A DNA stretch of 64,000 bases from NCBI GenBank assembly GCA_026018925.1, contig JAKSZU010000005.1, positions 87,437,386-87,501,385 on the forward strand, written 5' to 3'. Origin of the DNA: Tupaia tana (lineage: Eukaryota > Chordata > Mammalia > Scandentia > Tupaiidae). This document shows, piece by piece, positions 44,799 through 56,715 of the stretch. The notes beneath the pieces are model-generated. The model had not been told where the DNA came from, did not search any database, and saw only the letters and a program-made list of their open reading frames with translations. Position 1 is the stretch's first letter. The number at the start of each line of letters is the position of its first letter. Made by a program: the position numbers and the translations under genes.

Positions 44799-46193
44799 GA
44801 TAATTTAAATATTTTAAACATACAGTATTTAGTTTTACTGAAAAGGAGTAGTAAATCCTCCACAGTGATGGTATAAAATATAGCAGTGGATTTAAAAAGA
44901 AAGGATTAAAGACACTCCAGTTGGAATATAGTTCATATTTAACAAGCTACAGTTTAGAGAGATGAAGATAAAGAACAAATACTACCAGTTAAGGAATTAA
45001 TGCATTTGTAATCTGGAATTAAGATACACAGAAATGAACAACATAATGAATACTGCAAATGATTAATATGGAAATAATGTATACAATTTGCTGACTTTCT
45101 AAATCACTAGTGAATTTTTAGTACTGGCATTTCTTGAGAATCTTAAGGACTAGGTGACATGATACATTAAGTCGATTTAAGTAATTTTGATGTAAGGCCA
45201 CACTCAAACCTCCAGCATACTCTAAGAACTCAATTTATTTGTTTCAGTACCAAAGTCAGGTTCTTTAGTACATTGAGGATGTTCATTTCAGTGATTTCTC
45301 TCTAAGCCCAGATTTCAAATGAAATCATTATAACCCCCAAAACTTATATTGATAAATACCATGATAAAATGACATTTCAGAGAAATTTCTATCTTAATAT
45401 GAAAATAAAACAATAAAGTGCGTAACCTAGATTTTCAGTGTTATATGTGGGTAATACATCACATAGGGGAATATATTTTATTTAAATTATTATTTACTAT
45501 GAAACAAAAGTTTCAAGAGTTACTACATTACACATAAACTTGTAGATCTTTGGAAGATGTGGATTTGGAGAGATACAAATTATTTTTGTCTGGTGGAATA
45601 GATAATCCCCCAAATAATTCATAATTTACTATGCTATTGGATATTAACCAATCTTTGTCACTAGACTAATTGGTTTATTACAACATTGCCTAAAAGTAAC
45701 TAGTTTCTTAAATGCTCTTTGACTCTGTTTTATTATCTTACTGGTTTCTTTGTTGAGTTCAATATAGCAGGCATGTGTATAATTTATATTATAAGAGACA
45801 TTATGAAGTCTTACATAATTGTATATTTATTTTTTCCCATTTTAGTTACAGTCTCCAGGAAAAAAAAAATGGTGTTCTTTTCCCCTCTCTAAACTTTCTG
45901 CTACTCTAAACATTCTTCATAATAAGGGGAGAGTGTACATTAACTTTCATAAAATGAAATATAATATTTCAATGTATACAGTTCTAAGTGATATGCATTA
46001 AGATAATTTTATTTTAGTAGAGATGACAGAGATTCAGCCTACAAAAATATCATTGTATGGAATCATAATTAAGGTAAAATATGTTGCCATATCATTAAAA
46101 TATTGAGAACATGAAGTATTTAAATTTTTCTAGTGATATTTTCCCCCATTTCAAACCATTATTACAGCATAGAAACTTAAAAATATAAGTACT
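44799..46193. other. Low-copy-looking AT-rich sequence
   Basis: 1.4 kb without recognised repeats or genes. Confidence 0.45.
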
Positions 46194-46377
46194 CAGGCCA
46201 ACGGATGGTGTGGAGGCTAAGGTGCCAGACTTTCAACTTGGTGGACCGTGGTTCGAGTCCTGGACCTGGAAGTTTGCTTTCTCACTTTCCATCTCTCCCT
46301 CTCTGTCTTTCTCTAGTGAGCTCATATGTCCGAGAAAAAAGTAAATAATAATAATACAAACAAATAAATAAATAATC
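46194..46377 (+). mobile_element. S-form SINE
   Basis: Head AGGCCAACGGATGGTGTGG, intact GGTTCGAGTCC B box, TTTGCTTTCTCACTTTCC, then TCTCTAGTGAGC and an AATAATAATA/AAATAAAT tail. Confidence 0.92.
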
Positions 46378-46384
46378 TGTTTTT

Positions 46385-46626
46385 GAAGAGATTTGTGCTA
46401 TAGGGTATGTGTATTCATCCAAGAAACAGAAAGAGACAGAAGTAAAAAATGAGAAATCAAACTCCCACATGGGAGACAGCCATGCTGCGATCTCTTCTCC
46501 TCGTTTGCTTTTGATATTTGGACATTCACACACGTCCCAAGCAGGAGTTTCAAGCTACAGGTTCCAGGACTCAAACTGTAGTCAACCATAGTCCAGCACC
46601 TTAACCACTATGCCATCTGCTAGTCC
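46385..46626 (-). mobile_element. L-form SINE, old layer
   Basis: The reverse copy has TTTGTGCTATAGGGTATGTG at the 3' side and GGGACTAGCAGATGGCATAG as the minus-strand head. Confidence 0.92.
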
Positions 46627-46661
46627 CAGTAAATAATTCTTCATAATGTATATATATTTAA

Positions 46662-46665
46662 CACA

Positions 46666-46710
<45 letters not shown>
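46662..46710. repeat. (CA)n microsatellite
   Basis: About 20 CA units with one AAC break near the start, ending in ATATATAT. Confidence 0.97.
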
Positions 46711-46711
<1 letters not shown>

Positions 46712-47689
46712 AATATTCATGGTCATATCCAGACTTATTTTAATCAGTCTATCGAAGAGAGTGAGGCCACATAAAAAGTTTTTTTTTAAAGCATCACAGT
46801 TAAGATGTAAAATCTACTTAATTAGATTTAACTCACAATAATAACTTCTAGTTATTAATCTCAGATTATAAGTGGTAGGCATAACCATTTTCAAATAGTT
46901 GAAAAATAGTGTGATAAATTCGCTTTTTAGAGGTAAGTTCTAATATATGGAACAAAATGTATAAAAGGTTTAATGCAACCTCCTATGCTCATGCTAAATT
47001 CAAACATGCAGATATTGTTTTGTATTTTGGAATTAGGAGAAGAGAAACAAATGTGGCAGCTTCAAAGGATGTCTTTTTAATGACATTTTTGGTAATCATA
47101 AAATATTCATATAGGCCAGCATTAAAGACATCCGCCTCAGAAAAGAAATCAAAGCCCTGATATTATCAGCTTTGAAAGAAGCATTAGAAGATTTTGTGTC
47201 AGGGGAAGATGTGGCACCTCCGCAGCAGGTTGGGAACATTACTGGACTTTAGTGTGAGCAGGAAGGGCAATCATGAGAAGTCAGGTGGGTGAAAAGTTAA
47301 AAAAAAAAGGAAGAAAGGTCAACGAGGCCATCCAGGTTCTGGTTTCAGCGAGAGCTACCACTGTACAACTAAATCCCAATGTTCTTAGATCAATCACGGT
47401 TCTTCTCGTCATTCTAATAACATCCACAAAACCTTACAACTCTAATGCTCCCATTCACAGAAACATTCAGATATAGAGGGACAAAAAATGAAAATGAAAT
47501 ATAGTTTAACTACTCGAGAAACTTGTACTGTCCAATCATGGAAGTTGTTTCACTAGTTCGCCAGTGAATGTCCCTGAAGGAAATCCCACTCAGTCATGCT
47601 GAGGGTCAGCTAGTCAAAATAATTTATGAAATGTTAATGCTTAGGCATATAGTGTCTGTGTTTCTTTTAAATATCACTCTCATTTACTC
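46711..47689. other. Unresolved sequence
   Basis: No gene or repeat was recognised. The 47030-47480 part is slightly richer in GC and holds short frames (47273-47476) without any family signature. Confidence 0.4.
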
Positions 47690-48103
47690 GTGTATGGAAT
47701 ATACCAGTATTCCATTCCTTTATATTGTTAATATTCCATTGTATGTACATGCCAACAATGTGCTTATCCATTTAACAAGTGAGATCCATATGTGATGGTT
47801 TTTATTTGGTTATGGTTATGGTGTAGGTTGTTAAAATAACTTGTGTTCAATTTTTTTGGTAAACATATATCTTTACTTCTGTTAGATAATTATCTAGGCG
47901 TGGGATCACTGCATTCTGTGCATTGTTTATTTTTAACTATATGAGAAGCCATCTGTAAAGCATCATAAATGAGTTTTCAAATGTCGCTAGAGCATTTGGA
48001 ATTGCCATGTAAAAAATTGTAGTCATTCTGATAAGTATATAGTAGTATATTATTATAGTTTTAATTCATATTTCTCTATTGGCTAATGCTATGCAACTTT
48101 TTT

Positions 48104-48376
48104 TATTCTTTTTTCTTTTTTTTGGGAGAGGTTTTTGCTATAGGGCGCGTGCGATCACCAGAAAGACAGAGAGAGACAGAGAGACAGAAAGCGAGAAATC
48201 ACCCCCTAGGGGGGATGGCCACTCCGCAATCCATTCTCCTCCATTCTCCTCTCGGGATCTTAGTCACGCATGCACACATGCCTGGAGTGAGTTTAAGCTG
48301 CCGGGTCTGGGATTCGAACCGCGGTTGACTACGTGGGAGTCCAGCGACATAGCCATTACGCTAACTGCTGGTCCCT
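48104..48376 (-). mobile_element. L-form SINE, young layer
   Basis: Minus-strand head GGGACCAGCAGTTAGCGTAA, intact GGTTCGAATCCC B box in reverse, CCCTATAGC and a T-rich plus-strand tail. ATGCAACTTTTTT (48091-48103) and GTGCAACTTTTTT (48380-48392) flank it. Confidence 0.95.
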
Positions 48377-48479
48377 GGTGTGCAACTTTTTTCACATGTG
48401 CATTTCTATCTTATATGTTCTTATGTTCTTTGTTAAATAAACTGTTTGGTCTTTACCCACTGTTTAAAAGTTTTAGTTA

Positions 48480-48650
48480 TTTTTTCCATGAAAGAGACAG
48501 GGACAGAATCCCAGCAGGGTCCTGATACCTCAGTCCTGAGCCATCTTCAGATCCTGGACACAGATGTGCCCAGTACATTTGAGGAAATCTCTGAACCTAA
48601 ACTGGAAGCATTTCCAGATGGTATGGCCTCCCCGAACATTGAGTCTTACA
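48480..48650 (-). mobile_element. Possible very old SINE
   Basis: CCATGAAAGAGACAGGGACAG, CAGATCCTGGACACAGATG and TGCCCAGTACATTTGAGG parallel the reversed central part of the L form. The head is not clear. Confidence 0.4.
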
Positions 48651-49434
48651 TCTGTATTATTGTTTGACTCTGTTTTCTCTTTTTTAATTTTTTTTTTAGT
48701 GAGGATATTTATTTTATTACAACTTTCTTTGGATGTTGCTTCATATACAAGCCTTTTATCATCCAAATGTTTTTCAAATATTTTCTAGTCCGTGATTTCT
48801 TACTCTCAATCTCTCTTGCTCTCTTTTTTTGTTTTCTTTCTACCAAAAAATGTGTCAGAAGTTTATAATTTTCATGGTGTCCAATTTGTCATTTATTTAT
48901 TTTATGGCTTGTCCCTTTTCATATCTGGTAAATTTTATAGACAGCATATAGTTGTGTTTTGCTGTTCTTAGACTCTGACAGTTTTGATGAAGGTTATTGC
49001 ATGCATATTTACTTATATTCCATATGCTTACCTGTATGTTTGAATTAATCTATACTATTTCATTAAGTGGGTCCTATTTGTTCGTTCTTTGTTGTTCCCT
49101 TCTCTTTCTAGAGCTTCTTTGGATTTTTATATGATTTTATATTTTATCCATTCTTAGCTTACATCTTAAACCTTTTTCATTAATGTTTTGGATAGCAGTA
49201 AGACTGAAATGTACAATTTTTGTTCATCACAGTTTACCTTCAAGTAATATACCAGTTCATACATAGTATTAAAGAAGTATAGAATGAATTACTCCCTCCT
49301 ATGCATTGTACTATTGCTTTGATATATCTCATACTTAAACATGCTATTAATGTAAAATAGTAAAAATCCAATATTGTTTTTGCCTTAGACGTTCATTTAT
49401 TTCCTAAAGCACTTAAAATAGAAATCATTTTTAA

Positions 49435-49505
49435 AAGCTTATTTTAATTTTATTTACGCTAGAGAGTGTGTGCACATGAGAGAGAAAGAGAAGCACTAGC
49501 ATCTT
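49435..49505 (-). mobile_element. SINE 3'-end fragment
   Basis: TTTTATTTACGCTAGAGAG and GTGTGTGCACATGAGAGAG resemble the 3' part of a reversed SINE. It lies at the edge of the GC-rich block. Confidence 0.4.
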
Positions 49506-49514
49506 TCTTTTCAG

Positions 49515-51895
49515 TTGTACAACTACTTTTTAATATTTTAATAATCTCAACAATGGACACAATGGAACTGCCCCAGTTCTCTGAATCACACGGACATCGA
49601 CAAGCAGAGAAACAGAAGAGGAGGTGGGGTGGGACAAAAACACGCTCCCCAAATCAACCCCTAAAACTGCTTTTCCCCCAGAAGAGTCAGGAGGAGAAAT
49701 ACCTATAACAGGGTCACAGCACTCTCCAAACACATTGGAAAAACCAGGAGACACTTGGTTACAGTTTTGACAATAAAAAGTTTGGAAACAGTTTTGCTTA
49801 AAAAGAGTAGGTAGAGACAGCCATTTTGTTCAGAAGGATTTCCCTGGGATATATATTTTTTCTTGTCCAAGGATTCCCTTGGTTCACCTTGGGGAAACTC
49901 CAGACTCTTCTGAAACATTTCTTTGAATGGTGAAGCTACTTCCTGAGAGCCCGGGGTTGGCAGTGATGGGTGGCCTTGCAGGTCTGCTAAGAGCAGCTTG
50001 CCGCAGTGCCAGCGTCCTCCTCAGCCCTGCCCCATGATCTGATCTGGCAGGAGGGAGATGGGGTTGCGGAGGCAGACTGGAAGTCAGGGAGTGCTGACAT
50101 GGGCCCACTGGCCCGGGAATACCATGTGAGCCACACACGATGCATGATGACATACGTCCACACTGCCCTTCCTCAGAGACACCAGGGCAGCCAGTGGGCT
50201 GTGCGGCAGTAGTGCAGTCCGACAGGAGGGTGGGGTGGTTCTGGGCCAGCAGGACTTGAGCAGCAAATCCACAGGCCAATACTGGCCAGCGACAGGGAGG
50301 GATCAGTCTAGCAGTTGGCCAACACCTGGGGACCATGTTTTTCTCCTTTTCTCTAACTCTGGGGAGTGGATGAGACCAAAGGTCCTTATAGAAAACCAAC
50401 CAGACTTCAGTTGACCAGACTTGGCTAGTCCCCTTAACACCATCAACATGGATGGCAGTCCTGGGCCTGTTCAGCTCTGTTAGTGTCTAGCCCGAAGCGT
50501 GAGACGAGAAAGACGTGCTCAAGTCTTACTTGACTTATAGGTATAAGGTCAAAGACTAGATGGATCTGGAGGATTCCCATTCTATTTCTCAGCACAGTCA
50601 AGCCCACTTAAAATGCTTTCCATTTACAACAGTATTAAAGTCCTTGATAATCCCAGTTCAGACACTCCATCAACTCCTCAGTGGGTTCCTGGGTGGAGGC
50701 ATGTGAAGACGGGGAACTCACACCTCACTCCCCTAGTATGAGCCCTGGCCCGTTCTTACTGTCTTTATGATGACCTTGACTTGGGGTACACCTCTCTAGA
50801 TGTGAAAAGGTGACCAGAATTGCCAACAGAATGATTTGGGGAAGGGAGCAGGCAACCTGAGGCAGCAGCTGAATGACCGTGGGAGGCCATGGAAACCAGA
50901 AGAGGGTTAGGAAATTACAAGCCTTACTGTGACCGCAGCTGTGTGTTAGTGACAACGGCTTGATGAGTGATGGAAACCCAGTAAGGTGCTCCCAGTGCTA
51001 CACACGGAAATGCCTTTGCCAGGTTTGCTTCCGACTGCAGCCCAACAGCTCCCAGTGGTTCGAGACACAGGTCAGTGCCCAGGAAGGGTCAAGGAGACTC
51101 TTCGGATGGTTGGAGACGGACTCTGCCCTGGAAGTTTTTCTTCTCAGAAGTCCTTGTCAGAGGGCTTCTGTCAGCTTTTCTGGAGAGTGAGCGGTGGGGA
51201 CGGTTGAATGAGGAAACGGAAGACAATGACGCAGCGAGTCCCACGCCAAGTGAGCACGTGGCAACGCTGCACTTGATAATGAGGGCCAGGTGGCCGAGAC
51301 GCAGGGAGACTGCTGGATGCCTGTCCTCCAGACCAGCTGGGAAAGGCCCAGCCGTGCAGGCGCTTTGGCCCCAGCTTCTTTGGCTTTCCCGGTCGTGCTG
51401 TAGCTGCTAGGAGACTTGGTTCTCTACACCCCAGTGGGAAACCTTGGGGCCTTCTTTGTGACTTACGAGTGGTGCATGGAGGTAACTGACCACAAATGAC
51501 TACCGTCTATCCTGAAACCCCTCCGGCCAGCCCGACCAGCAGCAGCAGCTCAGGGAGAGGTATGAGCAGAGTCCATCTTGGGCAGGGTGCACTCTGAAGC
51601 TTCTCAGGGACAGCGGGGTCTACAGCAGGGAGTGGGGAGCTGAAGATGTGGTGGTACAAGTTAATGGGCCGGGCAGGGTGAGGAGAGGGTGGAGGTCCTG
51701 GACTGACAGCTGTGATGACTTCACAGGCAACATCACCTTGAGAAGCAGGAATCTTATCATACCATGATCTACTTCCCCAGCTCTTCGTCTTGTCAAGACA
51801 GTGCAGGCAGGGACTGACTCAGTGTGCTTTCAAGCCAATCTGAGGGTCTACATCCTGAGACCAGCCATGTGGCTTCCAATATTGCAATTAAGTTT
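49515..51895 (-). other. GC-rich block, candidate retrocopy of an unknown mRNA
   Basis: About 2.4 kb of clearly higher GC and almost repeat-free sequence, with sharp edges into AT-rich DNA on both sides. On the minus strand the low-coordinate end finishes with ATTATTAAAATATTAAAAAG, which could be a polyadenylation-signal region. That suggests a minus-strand cDNA or 3'UTR copy with its 5' side near 51895. Open frames occur on both strands (for example 49884-50399 minus, 51075-51410 plus) but none has a recognisable domain, and long chance frames are expected at this GC. The plus frame from 50960 holds CSQCYTRKCLCQVC, a Cys spacing that could be chance. An ancestral single-copy sequence is the alternative. 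Confidence 0.4.
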
Positions 51896-52094
51896 GCTAC
51901 TAAGTGCTGATGCAGCATCAGGTTGGGCTGGAAAGGTTTTTTATTTACCTTCATTTTAATCCTTTTATTGGGTCTTTATTTCTTGATAAAGATTTCCTCT
52001 ATTTTATTATAATATTTCTACTCAAAAAATCCTTTAATATTTCTCTTTATTGCACTAAAATCCACATACTGCATTTATTAATTATTTGTTGCTG
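51896..52094. other. AT-rich sequence, nothing recognised
   Basis: AT-rich flank of the GC-rich block. Confidence 0.35.
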
Positions 52095-52360
52095 GGGCCA
52101 ATAGCTGGCATAATGTTTAAGGCACTGGACTCCCATACGGCTGACTATGGTCCAAGTCCCAGAGACCTGGAGGCTACAAAATCATGCCAGGTATGTGTGC
52201 ATGTGTGCCCAAAATCCCAAGAGGAAAATGGAGGAAAAGAGATGGCGTAGTTGCCACCCCCTTGAGGTATGATTTCTCACTTTCCTTCTTAATGTTTCTC
52301 TCTCTGTATCTCTTTGGCAACACACATGCGCTAAGGGGAGAAAGCTATCTGTTTACTCAA
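52095..52360 (+). mobile_element. L-form SINE, old layer
   Basis: Head GGGGCCAATAGCTGGCATAA, GTCCAAGTCCCAG B box, CCCAAAATCCCAAGAGG block, TC-rich stretch and a short decayed end running into the next SINE. Confidence 0.9.
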
Positions 52361-52632
52361 GGTGTGTGTGCTAATTGGAGAAGAGGGGAGGGAACACAGG
52401 AGCGAGAGAGAGGAAAAGAGAGAGAGAGAGAAAGAGAGAGACAGAGAAAGCACCTTTGAATGGGATGTAGTTATTTTTCCTTAATTTCTCTATCCTGTCA
52501 GGTTTATAGGCACCCACGCACATCTGTCCAGCACGTTTTTAATTCACCAGGGATGATACGCAAGTCGTAGTCAGCAATGTGGAAAAGAGCTTCCTGTGCA
52601 TAGCGCTTAACTTCTGTCCTATGGGGCAGGCC
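52361..52632 (-). mobile_element. L-form SINE, old layer, tail-to-tail with neighbour
   Basis: GGTGTGTGTGCTAATTGGAG followed by a GAGA-rich stretch. The minus-strand head begins near GGGCCTGCCCCATAGG at 52632. The central block is diverged. Confidence 0.8.
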
Positions 52633-52649
52633 CTTTATTTACTTTATAT

Positions 52650-53092
52650 TTTAAATTAAAAAAACAATTATTATTTATACATTCAATTGCTATACATCAT
52701 TTAGATTGTAAAGAGATTTTACCCAGCATGATACACCTCAGTCCAGTCCAGTTGAGCGTACTGTATATATCCTCATAAACAGATAATAAACCATATCTGT
52801 GTCCCACAACTGTCTTACCTCTATTTTTTTCCCCAAATTTCCTTTTCTATGCTCTTCCCCTCCCACACTCTCCTTCCTCTTAGTGTATATACTTCAGATG
52901 TCTAGCTTGATGATTTGATACACATATACATTAGATAGTTACCATGATCAATGTCATTAACTTATCCATCCCCTCACATAGTTATTGATATTTCTTCATT
53001 TGTGAAAACACATAGAATATTTTAAGCTTAGCATACTGTATTGTTAACTCAAGTCACCATGATAGATACTATACCTCCAGAATATAGATTCA
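52650..53092 (-). mobile_element. L1 3'UTR fragment
   Basis: Shares with 39840-40060 the order TACACCTCAGTCCAGTCCA, ACAGATAATAAACCATA, CCCACAACTGTCTTACCTC and CTCTTCCCCTCCCACACTC. It continues with GTATTGTTAACTCAAGTCAC then CATGATAGATAC, typical of reversed L1 3'UTR. Confidence 0.8.
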
Positions 53093-53103
53093 TCTTTTTC
53101 TTT

Positions 53104-53343
53104 TAATGCAGAGGTCATAAACATGCACTAGAGAGAGATGAGGGAGAGAGAACGCATTCCAAGTTTGCCTGATCACGTCATAACACTGCTTCCTTCAGTT
53201 TTCTGTCCCATCAGGGTCCTGGACACGTGGGCATACCTGGTGTGTTTTCAAGCCTCTGGGACTGAGACTCAAATGTTGGTAGGCCATGTGGGATCTGGCT
53301 TCTGCTGCACAATAATTAACCCCTGTGTTCCCAGGCTGGCTCC
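53104..53343 (-). mobile_element. Diverged L-form SINE
   Basis: AGGTCATAAACATGCACTAG then GAGAGAGATGAGGG, GTTTTCAAGCCTCTGGGAC and AGGCCATGTGGGATCTGGCT run in reverse order to the SINE head near 53330. Confidence 0.8.
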
Positions 53344-53389
53344 TAAATATTCATCTTGCATAACTGAAATACAGGTCTGTTGGCAATGA

Positions 53390-54830
53390 AGTCCATCATA
53401 TACTGTTTGTCTCAATATCTTTATTCCTCTTCATTTTTAAAAAATTAAATTTGCTGGATTAACTTTTCTTTTTCTTTTTCTTTTAAAGCCTTTAGGATGC
53501 CACTTCATTGTCTTTTGGCTTATATACATTCTGATTAGATTTTTCTAATATTTATTCCTCTATATGTGTTGAATCTTCCCCTCCCCCCAGGTTGATTTGA
53601 AGATTATCTTTTTTAGCTTTGATTTCCATCTATTTGAATATAATAACCGTGTGTGTTGTGTGCATGTGTGTGTGTGTTTGTTTTAATGTTTGGTATTTAT
53701 CATAGAGTTCTCTGAGCTTCACAAATTTGGGGTCAGGGATTTTTTTAGTGTTTCAGAACACTTTTCAGCCATTGTGTCTTCAAAAGTTTCTTCTTCACTA
53801 TTTGTATTCTCATTCCCTTCAGGGATTTACTTCCAGATAAGTTATACCTTTTGATAACTTTCCACATTTCTGGAATGATTGGGATTTTAAAAATCTTTCT
53901 TCTTCTATTTTTTTTTCTTCTATTTGACTTTGTATAATTTGTGTTAACATGTTTTATAGTTCTTGGATCCTTTTCTGCCAAGTTTACTAATGAGCCCTTC
54001 TAAGACATTCTTTATCTCTGTGTGCTTTTTTAATTCTAGTACTGCATTATTCCAACTCTTTCATATTCTTTCCACCTTTGCTAAACGTAACCATCTGTTT
54101 ACACACACTGATTACCTTACTCACTGGAGTCTCTAGCACATTAAATGTAGTCGGTATACCATGTCTTCCCTGTAGATCCACACCACACTTGGCTCTGAAT
54201 ATTGTTCTGTTGCTTGTTCTACCTCTTGATAGAGACTTGTTTTATTCTGGCCCCTTGGTGTTTGAATTCTTTCATTGATTGCTAAACGTATTATCTAGGA
54301 TATCAGAGGCTGAGCTACATGATATATATGGTTTGACACAGTATCTCTTTTTGCTATAAAGTTGGTTTGGGGTATTCGATCCACTCTTCAGAGGCTGAGC
54401 TGCGTTTAGATTTTGTTGTTATCATGGTTATCCTCCTTTGTACTACCAACCTTCAGTTTTTCTGGTGTTTTCTCCCAGTGGAGTTGTGCTGGAGGATTGT
54501 TCTCAATACCGCCTTTCCACCTTCAACTTTAGCCCTTCCTCTTTGCCGACCACTCCAATACGTTGTTGCCTCTCCTACAGAGGCAGGTGGCTGTCTTCCT
54601 ACACAATGCTCGCTGTGAGTGGTTGTCCCAAGTGAGGAGGCTTCTTTCATCTGGTTCCTCACTCAGTGGTAGAAGAGCTCTAATGGGCTGACCCCAGGGT
54701 AGTTTTCAGCAGAGGGTTTGTTTTCTTCTCACTTTTACCAGCTTCAGTGTATTTGCCTCTTGCTGAGGACAGTGTACATGTTTTCAGTCTACTGTTTTTC
54801 AAATAAACAAAAATTCTGTTTTATTAATTA
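53390..54830 (-). mobile_element. Old L1M-type 5' sequence
   Basis: GCCACTTCATTGTCTTTTGG, GAGTTCTCTGAGCTTCACAA, TTTTCAGCCATTGTGTCTTC and TTCTTCTATTTGACTTTG recall the reverse complement of the L1M 5'UTR/ORF1 region. Recognition is good up to about 54070 and weak after that; the 54300-54830 part is included only by continuity. Confidence 0.5.
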
Positions 54831-54860
54831 TAAAATATCAAATAACTAATTTCTCTCCTT

Positions 54861-55124
54861 TTTTTGGGGGGGGAGTGGTTTTCGCTATAGGGTGCATACG
54901 CTCGCCAGAGAGACAGAGAGATACATAGAGACAGAAAGCAAGGAATCACCCCCCAGGGGGGATGGTCACGCTGCAATCCCTTCTCCTCCATTCTCCTCTG
55001 GGGATCTTGGGCACTCACACCCACGCGCCCAGCGTGAGTTTTAAGTCACCGGGTCCGGGACGCAAACCATGGTTGACTACGTGGGAGTCCAGCAACATAG
55101 CCATTACACTAATTGCTGATTCAC
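54861..55124 (-). mobile_element. L-form SINE, young layer
   Basis: The reverse copy retains CCGGGTCCGGGACGCAAACC in the B-box area and CCCTATAGC. A perfect 16-bp duplication, ACTAATTTCTCTCCTT, lies at 54845-54860 and 55125-55140. Confidence 0.97.
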
Positions 55125-55166
55125 ACTAATTTCTCTCCTTATGATATAATGAGAGAATACACTTTT

Positions 55167-55469
55167 TTTAATTTTGAGAGGTTTTTTTTTTTTTTTTTTT
55201 TTTTGCTATAGGGCATGTGCACTCACCAGAGAGATAGAGAGAGAGACAGAAAGTGAGGACAGAAAGTGAGAATATACCACCACCACCCCCCCCCCCCCCA
55301 GGGGATTGAGCATGCTGCAAATCCTTTTCCCCTATTCTCCTCTCCAGATTTTGGGTATGCACACACACGGGCCTAATGGGAGTTTCAAGTCCCTTGCCTG
55401 GCCTGGGATTCAAAGCACAGTCAGCCACGTTTGAATCCAATGCCTTAAGCTGTGCCACCTGCTGGCCCC
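55167..55469 (-). mobile_element. L-form SINE with C14 run and long T tail
   Basis: Reverse copy with T23-type tail at 55182-55204, CCCTATAGC, a repeated GACAGAAAGTGAG unit and a run of 14 C at 55286-55299. GAGAATACACTTTT (55153-55166) and GAGAACACACTTTT (55470-55483) flank it. Confidence 0.95.
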
Positions 55470-55483
55470 GAGAACACACTTTT

Positions 55484-56243
55484 CTAAAAATAACTGCCTA
55501 ACGCTTCTTCCTTTTTCCTAGTTGTTAGAGTAGAACTTCTGATCATGGATTAATTTAATATTAATTTAAATATTATTTTTTCTGTAGCTATAAGTAACAG
55601 CATTTTGTTGTACTAATTATTTACTAAAACCATGTGAGATTTTTATTTCATCAGTCCTAGTTTTAATCACCAAACTCTTTCTTTTACAATGAACTTTCTG
55701 TTCTTATTCTCTATTACTTTTTTCCTTCATCTTTTCATTTTATTTCTAATTCTTCACTTACATATTTATTTATTAATTCAGTATGGAATTGATAAGGATA
55801 TTTTAATTATGCAGAAAGTATAAGTAAATTTGTTCAAATTATATAACTTGTAAAAGGAGAATCAGAAACAATCTATACAGACTAATTTTAGTAAAATATC
55901 TTATGCATTATAAATTATGTTCTGTGTCTAATTTAACTTGAACTCTTACACAGAATCATGTTTTCAGAAAGAATATGCAGTTCTACAAATGTCTTGCCTG
56001 TTGAATGCACACATGAATGCCAATGTTCTTTAGAATAATTTTACTCACTTATTTTACTTTTGTTCTTCTGCAAGTAATTATTTATTGTAATTATTTTTTT
56101 AAATTTAAAGATGTAAGCCTAAAATTTGTAACTAGACTTATTTTTGCCTAAATAACATAGAAAGCTCATTTTATCCTTAACATTAAAGATACTATCACTT
56201 AAAGTAGATTTCTTTATATATGTATATATACACATAAAATTTT
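55484..56243. other. AT-rich sequence, nothing recognised
   Basis: No gene or repeat signature was seen. Confidence 0.4.
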
Positions 56244-56502
56244 TTAAAGAAGTTTCTGTCTTAGGGATCATGCACTTGCCTAAGAGAGAGAGAGAGAGAA
56301 AGAGACAGAGGGAAAGTGTAAAATCATGCCCTTGGGGGGATGGGCATGCCACAATCCCTTCTCCACCATTTTCCTGCCAGAATCTTGGGCACACAAGCAC
56401 ACAAGACTGGCATGATTTTCAAGACACTAGGTCTGGGACTGTCACCACTGTTAGCCATGTGGGAGTCCAGCGACATATCTTCTATGCCATCTGTCTGGCC
56501 CT
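56244..56502 (-). mobile_element. L-form SINE, old layer
   Basis: Reverse copy with GTTTCTGTCTTAGGGATC at the 3' side, CCACAATCCCTTCTCC block and GGGCCAGACAGATGGCATAG as the minus-strand head. Confidence 0.93.
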
Positions 56503-56524
56503 CCCTCGATATATTTTTGAAGTT

Positions 56525-56715
56525 TGTTTATTTATTTATTCTGAGAAAAAGAGAAACTGCTAACAGGGTGTTCACACTGCCATCCACCCCAGTCTCAGCC
56601 AGCCCAGATCACTGGCAGGTGAGCAGGCACTTGTATATATGGGAAACCTCGTCTATTACTCCAGACCTTCTTGTGTGGCCCAAGAATGGCTTCATTTCTG
56701 TACCTCAGTGGCCGG
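56525..56715 (-). mobile_element. Possible very old SINE
   Basis: A TTTATTTATTTATTCTGAG start resembles a reversed A-rich tail plus GAGA stretch, and CACTGGCAGGTGAGCAGGC loosely matches the centre. The head is not identified. Confidence 0.35.

Larger units (their letters stand above)
47690..49390 (-). mobile_element. L1 ORF2 3' region with SINE insertions
   Basis: GGAATATACCAGTATTCCA, ATTCCATTGTATGTACATG, GATAATTATCTAGGCGTGGG, TAGTCATTCTGATAAGTATA, CAATTTGTCATTTATTTATT and GTTTACCTTCAAGTAATAT are successive reverse-complement L1 segments. SINEs at 48104-48376 and about 48480-48650 interrupt it. The part beyond 49000 is weaker. Confidence 0.75.

Noticed and set aside
46957..47476. Short frames near 47 kb as exons of a gene
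   Set aside because: No splice-site pairs, no protein resemblance and frames broken by stops every 60-70 codons.
49884..50399. 171-codon minus-strand open frame in the GC-rich block
   Set aside because: No recognisable domain, Pro/Ser/Arg-rich composition typical of chance frames in GC-rich DNA, and overlapping frames on the other strand.
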